Shown: positions 31,724-39,770 of the stretch, piece after piece
Layout: each line of letters starts with the position of its first letter
How positions within the stretch are numbered: the first letter of the stretch is position 1
Origin: a virus
DNA: 41,655 bases
IMG/VR virus record: IMGVR_UViG_3300038701_001512
Span: 1-41,655 of that record
Reading direction: 5' to 3' (one strand)
Notes under the pieces: model-generated
The model's database searches: none
Seen by the model: only the letters and a program-made list of their open reading frames with translations
Told to the model about the DNA's origin: nothing
Translations under genes and position numbers: made by a program

Positions 31724-32817
31724 TATAAAACCTTAATTTGATACATTAATGAAACATTACGCGGTCTAGTTTCAGAACTACCAGAAGATGCAGTAGCACC
31801 TGTAATAGTGTGAGTATGATTACCTGCAGTAGAAGTAGAAGAAAATTGTCCTGTTGCTGCAGACCCTTGAGCCCCTGCATTACCTGAACCAGATAGTCCT
31901 CCTGTCAAAGTATGAGAATGGTTACCTGCAGTAGACGTAGCTAAGGTACCTACACTGTGGTTATGCGACTCAAGAGCACCAGACTGATTGTCCCCAATTG
32001 CTCTACCTGCATCTATACCTCTACTGTTATCCCAACCTCGTAAAAATTCACCTCTATAGTCAGGTAAATTAAATGTTGTAGACTCATCACCTGCTCCGTA
32101 AGTGTCTCCAATTTTTGCATACAATGTTGCATAAGTTGTACGTGATATTTCCGATCCGTCACATTCCAACCAACCAGAGTCTGGTGTTGAATACGGTACA
32201 CCTATAACAGCACCAACAGGCACACCTGTATCTAGTCCAGTTAATTGAGATCCGTCTACTGCAGGTAAACGGGCAGATCCATCAAGCTGAACCAAATTAT
32301 TAGCCGAAGTACCTACATCAAGTAGTTGAACAGCTGATGTTGCAGCATCCAAATCATCAAGGTCACTAATAATAGCAGCATCTGCAGCTTCAAATGCAGC
32401 AGTTACAACAGCATCAGCAGCAATATAATCTGTATCAGGTGGAATAACTAAGTTACCAGCCGTAGGGTCATAAATAAACATAAGCTCAGTGCCGTAGTAT
32501 ATTTCAACATTATTAGCATCAATTGTTTTACGCCAAATTCTACCTGCTAAATCTAGGTCCAAGGCAGAAGTATTTATTAAACCAGTTAGTAAATTACCTC
32601 CCTCGTCAACAACTTCAGGTAAGTTGTCAATTTGCAGTTGCAAAGCATCAAATTTTTCACTCATTGAAAAATTTGCATCATATGGTAGATTAGCACCATT
32701 AATTTTTGTAATTTCAACTTCAGTTGGACCAGGTCCTCTTTCTTGTGTTACTGTACCAACACCAATTAAAAGATCCTCTAATCCAATTAAATTCTTTTGT
32801 ACTATTACTTGTATCAT
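31723..32817 (-). CDS. Tail fibre with phage tail-collar domain and HxH motifs (364 aa)
   Basis: N-terminal part is virion-attachment-like (strands, then SMSEKFDALQLQIDNL coiled coil). The middle is Ala/Asp-rich. Residues about 200-270 are a tail-collar domain: VPVGAVIGVP, GWLECDGSEISRTTYATLYA, FNLPDYRGEFLRGWDN. The tip region has three HxH motifs (H285/H287, H300/H302, H334/H336) within repeats of the type STAGNHSHT. The end RPRNVSLMYQIKVL is typical of collar-domain fibres. Probable receptor-binding or tail-tip protein. Confidence 0.85.
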   Translation of the reverse strand: MIQVIVQKNLIGLEDLLIGVGTVTQERGPGPTEVEITKINGANLPYDANFSMSEKFDALQLQIDNLPEVVDEGGNLLTGLINTSALDLDLAGRIWRKTIDANNVEIYYGTELMFIYDPTAGNLVIPPDTDYIAADAVVTAAFEAADAAIISDLDDLDAATSAVQLLDVGTSANNLVQLDGSARLPAVDGSQLTGLDTGVPVGAVIGVPYSTPDSGWLECDGSEISRTTYATLYAKIGDTYGAGDESTTFNLPDYRGEFLRGWDNSRGIDAGRAIGDNQSGALESHNHSVGTLATSTAGNHSHTLTGGLSGSGNAGAQGSAATGQFSSTSTAGNHTHTITGATASSGSSETRPRNVSLMYQIKVL

Positions 32818-33566
32818 CCTAATGGCCTATATGTTACATTTCTATCATGACGAGAGAAGTTTTTAGACCTCTCAAAACTATACATTCTAACTAATCCTTC
32901 ATACATATCTAATTCTTCTTTAGCCATACCACGATTTTGCACATCTTGGTTATCCCTTAAAGCCATACCTGCAACATAATGTATTAAAGGTTGTTCAACT
33001 AAATCGTCAATATTTAATTCATCAGCTAAAGCACTTACTTTACTGTGTTTACGTACGTAATAAAATTTAATAACAGCTGCAGCTGGGACTAGAGCTATAT
33101 CACCTATTGTATCAGCTAATACAGGTTGTATATCACTATAGGAAATATCTGTTGTTACTCCATATAACTGATTATACACAATATGATCATTTTGAGCATT
33201 TTCTACAATAGGGTATTGCTTATATTGGCCATTTTGTTGATGATTAGTCACAATAGCTTTAACTTTTGTACCTTTTTCTAACTGCCATTCTGGATCCATC
33301 TCATCCATTTCTTCAAATGAATATATTGGTAATGGTTCATCTAGGTATTCAGCTCGTGTAATTTTAGTTGAGACAGATGTTAAGTCGATATCAACTAGTA
33401 AATCTTGCACAACATAGAACTTTACTTCTTCAAATAGAGTTGTACGTTTTGCAATATCTCTTAATCCATTATTTAATAAAGAAATAAGGCGGGTATTAGT
33501 CCACCTTTCTTCATCAGTATCTGATAAAATATATCTACTTTGTGTTAATATGTCTGATACTAGCAT
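32814..33566 (-). CDS. Head-tail adaptor / tail tubular protein A-like (250 aa)
   Basis: Begins MLVSDILTQSRYILSDTDEERWTN, then LISLLNNGLRDIAKRTTLF, a characteristic opening of podovirus adaptor-like proteins. Later IKFYYVRKHSKVSALADELNID and LIHYVAGMALRDNQDVQNRG, a helical closing region common to these proteins. Located just downstream of capsid and decoration genes, as expected for a connector component. Confidence 0.8.
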   Translation of the reverse strand: MLVSDILTQSRYILSDTDEERWTNTRLISLLNNGLRDIAKRTTLFEEVKFYVVQDLLVDIDLTSVSTKITRAEYLDEPLPIYSFEEMDEMDPEWQLEKGTKVKAIVTNHQQNGQYKQYPIVENAQNDHIVYNQLYGVTTDISYSDIQPVLADTIGDIALVPAAAVIKFYYVRKHSKVSALADELNIDDLVEQPLIHYVAGMALRDNQDVQNRGMAKEELDMYEGLVRMYSFERSKNFSRHDRNVTYRPLG

Positions 33567-33583
33567 AAAAGCCTCAAAATTAG

Positions 33584-33609
33584 TGCTAGACGGCCGAAAC
33601 CGTCTAGCA
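33584..33609 (-). terminator. Strong intergenic hairpin in the late operon
   Basis: TGCTAGACGG (33584-33593) pairs perfectly with CCGTCTAGCA (33600-33609) around CCGAAA. It lies between the decoration-like and adaptor genes. In the minus direction only a weak T-run follows (TAATTTTG), so it may be a partial terminator that lets capsid and decoration proteins be made in excess of tail proteins. Confidence 0.65.
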
Positions 33610-33617
33610 TATATTTA

Positions 33618-34019
33618 TTAAACTAGGTTTGTTAGGTCACCACAGCCTTTGTTGTATTCAACGTACTCTACGATGAATACAAACTCACCTGCAGATGGTG
33701 TTGCACTAAACAAAGCAGTAACAGTTTTACCTGTTCCAGTGTCTAGAGCACCTGCGTCAGCAAGACCTTCAACAACGGCAGCACCGTCAATATCAAGGTC
33801 ATTACCGAGCTCAGCACCACCGTCAAAACCAAAATCCACTGTTAGTGAAGCTTGGCCGGCAACTTTTACAATACAGTAAGAAGCAACAATCAATGCATTA
33901 GGTGGTAAAACGAATAGTTCGTTTGACGCATCTGCTACATCTCCTGCTTTAACAGTTACAGCTGAGGCTGAAACAGTCTTCTTTTCTGAGTTTTTACCTA
34001 CTCGAGTTAAGTTAGTCAT
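33618..34019 (-). CDS. Probable capsid decoration/head protein (133 aa)
   Basis: Beta-rich: KTVSASAVTVKAGDVADASNE, LPPNALIVASYCIVKVAG, ASLTVDFGFDGGAELGNDL, and a terminal FVFIVEYVEYNKGCGDLTNLV-like strand pair. It is encoded immediately after the major capsid gene and shares that gene's more GC-rich coding style, as expected for a highly expressed virion protein. The exact fold is not identified. Confidence 0.7.
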   Translation of the reverse strand: MTNLTRVGKNSEKKTVSASAVTVKAGDVADASNELFVLPPNALIVASYCIVKVAGQASLTVDFGFDGGAELGNDLDIDGAAVVEGLADAGALDTGTGKTVTALFSATPSAGEFVFIVEYVEYNKGCGDLTNLV

Positions 34020-34033
34020 AGTCTTTCTCCTTC

Positions 34034-35140
34034 TTAGATTTCGACGTCGACAGCAACAACACCCCAGTCGATACTGGCAACCTTACCATCCGCATAGTCT
34101 GTATCTTCAGCAGTTAGAATGGTTTTTTGAGTTTCCATCCAAACTTCTAGAGCAGACTCGGATTTGATACCAAAATCTTGTGAAGGTTGCCACTTATAGT
34201 CTGGCATTTTACCGAAGCCCATTTGGATTGCGTTAGCACCCAAAAGAAGTCCACGAGAATGCAGAGTATCAGCAGCGTTGAAGTCAGATTGACCAGTCCA
34301 AGCATCAGCCGTGTCATATTGACGAAGACCTGCAATTTCCACTGCAGAAGCGTCAAGATCCCAGGTTGTGCCTGTTCCTTCTGTTTCACCAAAGAATTGG
34401 TCTGCTTCTACAAGGTAGAGGTTACCAATCTTACCAAACACACCTTTAATAGCACGGTTCTCGTTACCTCGAACATCACCATTATAAACAAGTGTTTGAT
34501 ACCCAGTAGACTTTTTCAACTTAGCGGCCATAGCTGCATCCATAATGAAAAGCCAGCAAGGGCGTCCATCACTTAGCATATATGGTTGTAGAGGACGTCT
34601 ACGTGCACCAGTTGAAAATCCAGTACTTGTTTTAAGCGTTTTCTCAATATCAAGTAAAGCATTATAGTCTAGGGTGGATCCAAGATCAATAATATGAGTA
34701 GGAGCAGAACCCTTAAGTCCTTGCGCCGCATCAAAAATTGCTTGGTCTTTAAAACGTACAAACAAGTCACCAAGTTTGTTACGTGAGTCAGAGTGCTGAG
34801 AGATACTCAGATCACCGATGTCAACAGCATCAAATGCATCACCATTATCAGCAACCAGACGGTAACGTTCAACAGTGATTTTGTCACTGAATTTACGTTT
34901 CTGTTCACCTTTACCAAAAGCAGTTTCCTTACCTTTGATGGCTTTACCAGCAAGACTACCATCGTAATCAAATACAACAGTGTGTCCTTCGGCAGCGTTT
35001 GTGTTGTTGGATTGAAATACAACTGAGTCAGCTGAATTTCCTGTGAATGGAGCCCAAAATGACTTCGATTTAGCTTGAATTAAGCCTTCTCTCATCCATT
35101 TCTTACGCTTCAAATCACTATCAATGCTTACATAAGCCAT
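34034..35140 (-). CDS. Major capsid protein, N4 gp56-like family (368 aa)
   Basis: Begins MAYVSIDSDLKRKKWMREGL, then GKAIKGKETAFGKGEQKRKFSDKITVERYR, typical of the N4-gp56/DUF4043 capsid family. Later DNGDAFDAVDIGDLSISQHSDSR, and LSDGRPCWLFIMDAAMAAKL. Codon use is richer in C/G than most of the genome, consistent with high expression. It has an HK97-type fold if the family assignment is right. A scaffold gene precedes it. Confidence 0.87.
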   Translation of the reverse strand: MAYVSIDSDLKRKKWMREGLIQAKSKSFWAPFTGNSADSVVFQSNNTNAAEGHTVVFDYDGSLAGKAIKGKETAFGKGEQKRKFSDKITVERYRLVADNGDAFDAVDIGDLSISQHSDSRNKLGDLFVRFKDQAIFDAAQGLKGSAPTHIIDLGSTLDYNALLDIEKTLKTSTGFSTGARRRPLQPYMLSDGRPCWLFIMDAAMAAKLKKSTGYQTLVYNGDVRGNENRAIKGVFGKIGNLYLVEADQFFGETEGTGTTWDLDASAVEIAGLRQYDTADAWTGQSDFNAADTLHSRGLLLGANAIQMGFGKMPDYKWQPSQDFGIKSESALEVWMETQKTILTAEDTDYADGKVASIDWGVVAVDVEI

Positions 35141-35168
35141 GATTTTCTCCGTTTCTTAATGTTGTCAA

Positions 35169-35189
35169 CAATTTACACCATGTAAATTG
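35169..35189. promoter_or_regulatory. Perfect short hairpin between scaffold and capsid genes
   Basis: CAATTTACA (35169-35177) pairs with TGTAAATTG (35181-35189) across CCA. It sits in the 62-bp gap upstream of the capsid gene. It could stabilise the capsid mRNA or be an operator. No U-run makes it a terminator. Confidence 0.5.
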
Positions 35190-35202
35190 AAGTTTGAAAA
35201 TA

Positions 35203-35967
35203 TTAATACGTTTCTTTCTTATATGACGTAACAATATCTTCTTTTACAGCATTACCATCCGGACGACTGCTTCCACCAACTTTACTCAAGTTAACAGTGT
35301 TTGGCAAGTCTTCTTGCTTCACGACTTTACCTGTCTTAAGATAGTCGTGGCATTGTTGTAGAAATTCAGTAAAAGAGATGTCACCTTTTTCTAACTTATT
35401 AGTTATACGAGGTGGAATATCATTTGCGATAATATCATCGTCGAGTTCAAAACCAGGATTGGCTTCGAGGAATTCAGCGAGTTGTTGACCGCGGCTTTCT
35501 TTTTCTGTTTCATCCAGAGTAGACTCAGAAACTTTCTTAATCTCTTCGTCAAGCTCTTGTGAACGTTTAGCTTTCGCCTCATTTTCCAGAACGTTAATCT
35601 TCTTTCTCCAAGCTTCCGGGTCTTCGAATTTTAAATCTTCAAGTTCCGCGGCCTGCTCATCGGTAAGGTTAAGCTCTACGTTTCCAATAGCCTGATTTCG
35701 GAGAGCAGATTTTTCTGCTTCCAGTGCTTTAATTCTCTGATTAGATTTTGTATAATTGGCTTGGTTATCTCTAACGCGTTTTTCTGCAGTAACTGCATAC
35801 TTCAACTCTTCAGAGATTTCCTCGTCGTCGGAAAAAACCAAATTACCTTTATCATCCACTGGTGTTTTTGCCAATGTCTCTTTGACACGATCAGCAAAAG
35901 TAACTTCAGATTTAGTATCTTCGGTTTGCTTAGACTGAGTGTCAGCTGCTTGTGCTGGATTACTCAT
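35203..35967 (-). CDS. Scaffold protein (254 aa)
   Basis: Highly charged, acidic and helical throughout (DDEEISEELKYAVTAEKRV, QRIKALEAEKSALRNQ, ENEAKAKRSQELDEEIKKV) with a basic short C-terminus (VTSYKKETY), the usual design for capsid scaffolds. It lies directly upstream of the capsid gene and is the first gene of the late minus-strand unit. AGGAG ten bases before the ATG. Confidence 0.82.
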   Translation of the reverse strand: MSNPAQAADTQSKQTEDTKSEVTFADRVKETLAKTPVDDKGNLVFSDDEEISEELKYAVTAEKRVRDNQANYTKSNQRIKALEAEKSALRNQAIGNVELNLTDEQAAELEDLKFEDPEAWRKKINVLENEAKAKRSQELDEEIKKVSESTLDETEKESRGQQLAEFLEANPGFELDDDIIANDIPPRITNKLEKGDISFTEFLQQCHDYLKTGKVVKQEDLPNTVNLSKVGGSSRPDGNAVKEDIVTSYKKETY

Positions 35968-36012
35968 ATGTTTTAGCTCCTAGTTTATATTAAAATTTCA
36001 ATCATTATTAAT

Positions 36013-36041
36013 ATTTTATCGCTTTTTTATTTACATGTACA
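36013..36041 (-). promoter_or_regulatory. Minus-strand promoter for the late operon
   Basis: Read on the minus strand: TGTACA (36041-36036), a 17-bp spacer and TAAAAT (36018-36013). RNA would start near 36006 and run through scaffold, capsid and the rest of the virion genes. TGTACA is its own reverse complement. Its -35 abuts the -35 of the plus-strand promoter. Confidence 0.65.
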
Positions 36042-36059
36042 CAAAAAACGCGTTATAAT
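36030..36059 (+). promoter_or_regulatory. Plus-strand promoter for the terminase unit
   Basis: TTTACA (36030-36035), an 18-bp spacer, TATAAT (36054-36059). It overlaps the minus-strand promoter back to back, so the two can compete for or share polymerase. A short leader leads to the small gene at 36116. Confidence 0.72.
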
Positions 36060-36115
36060 GGAATTAATAAATTTAATAAATCTAAAAATAATCCCTAAAG
36101 TGAAAAAGAACAGCC

Positions 36116-36271
36116 ATGGACAGAATAATCTCATTTTCTATTCCCCCAACTGATACTGCCAGTAAAGAAGAAGTTCAAAAATTAAAAGACCATTGTGCAA
36201 AAACAGGTACTAATTTTAGTTTTCTTATTTTAAGAGCAATACGTATGCTAAATAAGGAATTAAAATTATGA
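36116..36271 (+). CDS. Small ribbon-helix-helix-like protein (51 aa)
   Basis: MDRIISFSIPPTDTAS, then EVQKLKDHCAKTGTNFSFL and ILRAIRMLNKEL: one strand followed by two helices, as in Arc/MetJ-type DNA-binding proteins. ATGA overlap with the small terminase gene. Placed just after the divergent promoters, it could regulate them; that is inference. The ribosome binding site is weak. Confidence 0.6.
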   Translation: MDRIISFSIPPTDTASKEEVQKLKDHCAKTGTNFSFLILRAIRMLNKELKL

Positions 36272-36702
36272 TAAGTGACAAATTAAAAGCACAAGCAATT
36301 GCTCAGTTAAGAAGTGGTTATGACGCAGAATTCGTGGCTGAAGAATTAGAAATACCAAAATCATTAGTAGAAGAATGGCGAGATAAACTAGATGGAAATA
36401 ATCTTGTCGCTTTGGAAGCAGCTGCAATAGCTGTACAAAGAGTTGAAAATGGTGAAATTGTCGGTGTTAACGAAGACACACTTAAAAATGCGCTTGAAGA
36501 AACAGCTATAGGTTTAGCTAAGCAAGCTGCTATACCTGGTAGTTGGGGTGATATGGCTCAAGCAAAATCTGTTCAATTATGTGCAGATGCTGTAGCTAAA
36601 TTATATACTACACTCATTCTTAAAAATAATTCAACTATTAGTATACCAAATCCGAATGAAGGTCAAGGATTAAATGCTTTTACGTCTAAAATGAAAGATT
36701 AA
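36268..36702 (+). CDS. Terminase small subunit (144 aa)
   Basis: N-terminal helix-turn-helix (KAQAIAQLRSGYDAEFVAEE, then IPKSLVEEWRDKL), followed by a helical oligomerisation region and a flexible NEGQGLNAF tail. It lies three bases before the large terminase. Binds the packaging site and stimulates the large subunit. Confidence 0.82.
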   Translation: MISDKLKAQAIAQLRSGYDAEFVAEELEIPKSLVEEWRDKLDGNNLVALEAAAIAVQRVENGEIVGVNEDTLKNALEETAIGLAKQAAIPGSWGDMAQAKSVQLCADAVAKLYTTLILKNNSTISIPNPNEGQGLNAFTSKMKD

Positions 36703-36704
36703 CA

Positions 36705-38381
36705 ATGCCTTATGCTGAATACAGTTGTCTTTCTATATCACGTGAAGACTTTAGAAAAATATACAAAGATCTACCTATTTTAGAACATGAAGAGTTATTC
36801 TATTCTCAAGCTGAAAATAGACAACAACTAGTTGATGAATACCTAACTAGTAAATTATGGCGCTTAAATAACATATATACCATTGTTGACAAATGGGGTG
36901 ATCGTATGATATTTAAGATGAATAGAGCACAGCATTTGGTATACGCAGCAAGCTTGCGACACCCACGTTTAGTTATACTTAAGTCTAGACAACAAGGTAT
37001 ATCAACATTTTGGCTTGTTTCATTTTTTGATGATTGCTGCACGCAAAAAGATTTATCTATTGGTCTTATGGCACAAGGTCAAGATGAAGCGGAAGCACTG
37101 CTTGAAAGAACAAAATTACTATGGGACACTTTAGACGGTGAAATTAAAACTTTCTTAGGTCTGAGATTACTTGTTGATAATACTAAAGAGTTTAAATTAA
37201 GTAGTAACAGTAAAATCTTTATTCGAACATCTTTCCGATCAACAACACTGCAGCGATTACATATCTCTGAAATGGGTAAAATTGCTAACGCAGCTCCTAA
37301 GAAAGCTAATGAGGTTAAAACAGGTTCATTACAAGCACTTGCGCAAGGTAATATTGGGGTGGTTGAAAGTACAGCTGAAGGTGACAATCTGTTTAAAGAT
37401 ATGTGGGACAATGCTGTCTTATACTTACAAAATATGTCCAAGAAAGACTTTATGCCTGTGTTTTTGTCTTGGATTGACGATCCCGACTGTAATGTTGAAG
37501 AAGATCAAGTCATAACTCCCGCCAATGCTAAATACTTTAAAAAGATTGAAGACAATCTAGGTATTCGCTTAACACGTACACAAAAGAACTTTTGGATTGT
37601 TCAATATCGTGAGCTAAGTGAACGAGTGTACCAAGAATATCCTGCAACAGCTTTAGAAGCATTCATGGCCACCAAAAAAGGCTCCTACTATGCAGATTTA
37701 TATATGGAACATATTATTGGTAATAATCGTGAAATTAAAAACATATACGATAAGAATTTATACACTCAATGTGCTTTCGACCTAGGTATGAATGATACAA
37801 TGGTCTGTTTGCCGTTCCAATGCTATACTGATGATGAATTTCGCATTATTGATGAGTTTTATGATAATGGTCAACAAATCAAGTATTATACTGATTGGAT
37901 GAAAGAGCAACCATGGTGGGAAACACTTAATCATGTCATTCTTCCGCATGATGGTGCTGTTACTAGTTTGAACGATGGTAAAACACGTGAAGACATATTT
38001 AGAGAAGAACTTAAGACTAATAAAGATGGTACTCCTAAAGAGATAAAAGTTCATATAACTGTACTAGAGAAAACAGCAAGTGTTAATACAGACATAGAGC
38101 TTGTACGTATTGCATTGCACAACTTATATTTAGATATTAAATGCGAGTTTATTAAAAAATGTATTTTAGGGTACAAAAAAGAATGGGATGATAGAAGAGA
38201 GCGCTGGAGAGATAAACCTGACCACTCAGGAGATGATAGTCATGGAGCAGACGCTGTTAGATATATGGTTATGGGCGCAAATCGAGGTTCTACATTAAGA
38301 GCACCAACTAAACGACCTACATCAACTAAGGAATATGGTCGAACCCGCCATAGGCAAGGTGGCAGAGGACATGACATCTAA
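36705..38381 (+). CDS. Terminase large subunit (558 aa)
   Basis: Packaging motor ATPase-nuclease. Walker A-like LKSRQQGIST at 92-101, Walker B LHISEMG with E189, and a C-terminal RNase H-like nuclease with D359 in FDLGMND and D516 in HGADAVRYM. The overall pattern resembles P22/N4-type terminases. The basic, Arg/Gly/His-rich C-terminal tail (RTRHRQGGRGHDI) probably contacts portal or DNA. Its stop is followed in frame by the next reading frame. Confidence 0.93.
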   Translation: MPYAEYSCLSISREDFRKIYKDLPILEHEELFYSQAENRQQLVDEYLTSKLWRLNNIYTIVDKWGDRMIFKMNRAQHLVYAASLRHPRLVILKSRQQGISTFWLVSFFDDCCTQKDLSIGLMAQGQDEAEALLERTKLLWDTLDGEIKTFLGLRLLVDNTKEFKLSSNSKIFIRTSFRSTTLQRLHISEMGKIANAAPKKANEVKTGSLQALAQGNIGVVESTAEGDNLFKDMWDNAVLYLQNMSKKDFMPVFLSWIDDPDCNVEEDQVITPANAKYFKKIEDNLGIRLTRTQKNFWIVQYRELSERVYQEYPATALEAFMATKKGSYYADLYMEHIIGNNREIKNIYDKNLYTQCAFDLGMNDTMVCLPFQCYTDDEFRIIDEFYDNGQQIKYYTDWMKEQPWWETLNHVILPHDGAVTSLNDGKTREDIFREELKTNKDGTPKEIKVHITVLEKTASVNTDIELVRIALHNLYLDIKCEFIKKCILGYKKEWDDRRERWRDKPDHSGDDSHGADAVRYMVMGANRGSTLRAPTKRPTSTKEYGRTRHRQGGRGHDI

Positions 38382-38594
38382 ATTACCAAAGACTTACTTG
38401 AATTGCTAGCGAGCATCCCATATGCAGTGGAGGAAGAACTGTTCTTAATACTTAATCCTATTACTCATGTGATGCCAGTAGGTGACTATAGGCCTCATGA
38501 ATGCTGCGCAACTTGTTGGTGTAACCCTACATTAGATGAAGAGATCTGTCTGCACAATGCTTTAGATGGCAGAGATACAGCAACATTACACTGA
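38371..38594 (+). pseudogene. Small Cys-rich phage protein, apparently frameshifted near its start
   Basis: From ATG 38371, which overlaps the terminase end, the frame gives MTSKLPKTYLN and stops at a TAG after 12 codons. A one-base shift near 38400 would join it to LLASIPYAVEEELFLILNPI and HECCATCWCNPTLDE in the frame open to 38594. The joined product (about 74 aa) reads naturally. Cys pattern HECCATCWC suggests metal binding. It may be a sequencing error, a real mutation, programmed frameshifting, or use of a non-ATG start such as TTG 38403. Family not named. Confidence 0.6.
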
Positions 38595-38675
38595 TATATT
38601 ACTGTTACGTTTGTATTAAATTTAATACATAACTGTACAGCATGTTAATTTCTACTGACATCTTGTAACGCAAAC

Positions 38676-38695
38676 GCCCGCCCCCGGGCTGGCCC
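38676..38695. other. GC-rich hairpin island
   Basis: GCCCG (38676-38680) pairs with CGGGC (38685-38689) across CCCC, and alternatively GGGC (38686-38689) pairs with GCCC (38692-38695). It is nearly pure G+C inside a region that is mostly A+T. Possible packaging or origin element; function not shown. Confidence 0.6.
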
Positions 38696-39080
38696 TACCG
38701 CCCCTCAAATTTAGCTGTCATTCACCAACCTTTTATCAATAGAATAATACTTGGTAGTAAACAACTATTCATTGTATTATATTATGGTAACTCTTTATTA
38801 TGATTTACTATCATGGCTTGATATGTCTTTAGAGCATTGCAGTTATTGCATGTCTACTATGTCTGTTGCTCATTTGTCATAATGAACTAATTAGTTAATG
38901 GTTGTCCAGTACCAACTAATAGGGGAGGTTTACATAACAGTAAATAGTATAAAGTATTATATTGAAGCAATTATGACTAATTATGAAAAATAGTAATTAT
39001 GTTAAATAATTATTATAAAGTATTATATTAATGTGATTACAAAATATAACTAATTACAATAATTCAAAGGCACTTTTGAA

Positions 39081-39119
39081 AAAGCTCAATTTTGAGGCTT
39101 TACTATAGCAGTAAAAGCC
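39081..39119 (+). other. Two mutually exclusive hairpins
   Basis: AAAGCTCAA (39081-39089) pairs with TTGAGGCTTT (39092-39101, one bulged G). GGCTTTACT (39096-39104) also pairs with AGTAAAAGCC (39110-39119, one bulge). Both use the same GGCTTT, so only one can form at once, as in an attenuator or switch. No ORF lies immediately downstream. Confidence 0.5.
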
Positions 39120-39187
39120 GCATAATTTGCCAACCGATGTTATTACGTAAATAGGCATTATTTTGACCTTTGTTGGAAAACCGTTAA

Positions 39188-39217
39188 TTGATGCATTTTC
39201 AATCATTGCGTTATAAT
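39188..39217 (+). promoter_or_regulatory. Promoter candidate inside the non-coding region
   Basis: TTGATG (39188-39193), an 18-bp spacer, TATAAT (39212-39217). It would start RNA near 39224 with no ORF for about 590 bases, so it could make a non-coding RNA. In such AT-rich sequence chance matches are common. Confidence 0.35.
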
Positions 39218-39240
39218 AATTTATAGTAGTTGCTATCAAC

Positions 39241-39277
39241 CAAGTAATTAAGTGTTACTGAACAAGTAATTAAGTGT
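39241..39277. repeat. Direct repeat pair, 22-bp period
   Basis: CAAGTAATTAAGTGT occurs at 39241-39255 and again at 39263-39277. The 22-base spacing is about two helical turns, which would place bound proteins on the same DNA face. Confidence 0.75.
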
Positions 39278-39492
39278 CACCAGTCAACTAATAATTATTC
39301 ACCAATTAATAATACTTGTGTTCTACCAACTAATAAATTTATTAGCCACCAACTACCAAGTAAGTCACCTTAAAACTCTTTACCATAACTGTAATACTAT
39401 TCCATAATACTGTAACATTATTTCAGTCCATATTTAGCCATAGAGCTCAGTGTTTTAAAGTCCGCTTATGATTGCCAACGAAAAGCCAACTT

Positions 39493-39530
39493 CTCCTGTA
39501 TGACCATTTAAAGCTCCTTTATGACCATTT
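39493..39530. repeat. Direct repeat pair, 21-bp period
   Basis: CTCCTGTATGACCATTT (39493-39509) and CTCCTTTATGACCATTT (39514-39530) differ by one base and are spaced 21 bases apart, again about two helical turns. Iteron- or operator-like. Confidence 0.75.
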
Positions 39531-39742
39531 CCTCTTTTTAGTTCAAAATTAGTCTTTGATTGTTATAATAATAATTGTGAATAACTTTATTATTTTATTT
39601 ACTTTTATTTTAATTCTAACTATAATGAAAGACCTTAGCAATGTTAAAGATTAATACTATTGAGCTTATAATATTAAAAAAGCAACTTTGGAATGAGTTT
39701 ACCATAGCAACAAATAATTTTGAAATTAATTTAAAATAACTG

Positions 39743-39770
39743 TTTACTTTGGATTTATTTGTGCTATAAT
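39743..39770 (+). promoter_or_regulatory. Sigma70-like promoter for the 64-aa early gene
   Basis: TTTACT (39743-39748), a 16-bp spacer, TATAAT (39765-39770) with TGC directly before it (extended -10). The leader to the ATG at 39812 is about 35 bases. Confidence 0.75.

Larger units (their letters stand above)
38595..39742. other. AT-rich non-coding region with repeats and hairpins (about 1.15 kb)
   Basis: No reading frame here has a convincing start and protein-like composition. The region is very AT-rich except for a GC island at 38676-38695. It carries ATAAAGTATTATATT twice (near 38950 and 39016), motif copies of CCAACTAAT (near 38911 and 39342), phased repeat pairs at 39241-39277 and 39493-39530, and a hairpin cluster at 39081-39119. 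This makes it a candidate replication origin, packaging or regulatory region. Confidence 0.6.

Noticed and set aside
35141-35202. Promoter for the capsid gene on the minus strand (TTTACA and TTGACA words)
   Set aside because: No -10 hexamer at workable spacing before the capsid start; the words belong to the perfect hairpin at 35169-35189.
39054-39239. Minus-strand ORF of 61 aa in the non-coding region
   Set aside because: No ribosome binding site, composition not protein-like, and it is antisense to the hairpin and promoter-like elements described there.
38900-39360. Recurring CCAACTAAT/CAACTAATAA words as a CRISPR-like array
   Set aside because: Copies are short, irregularly spaced and without unique equal-length spacers.
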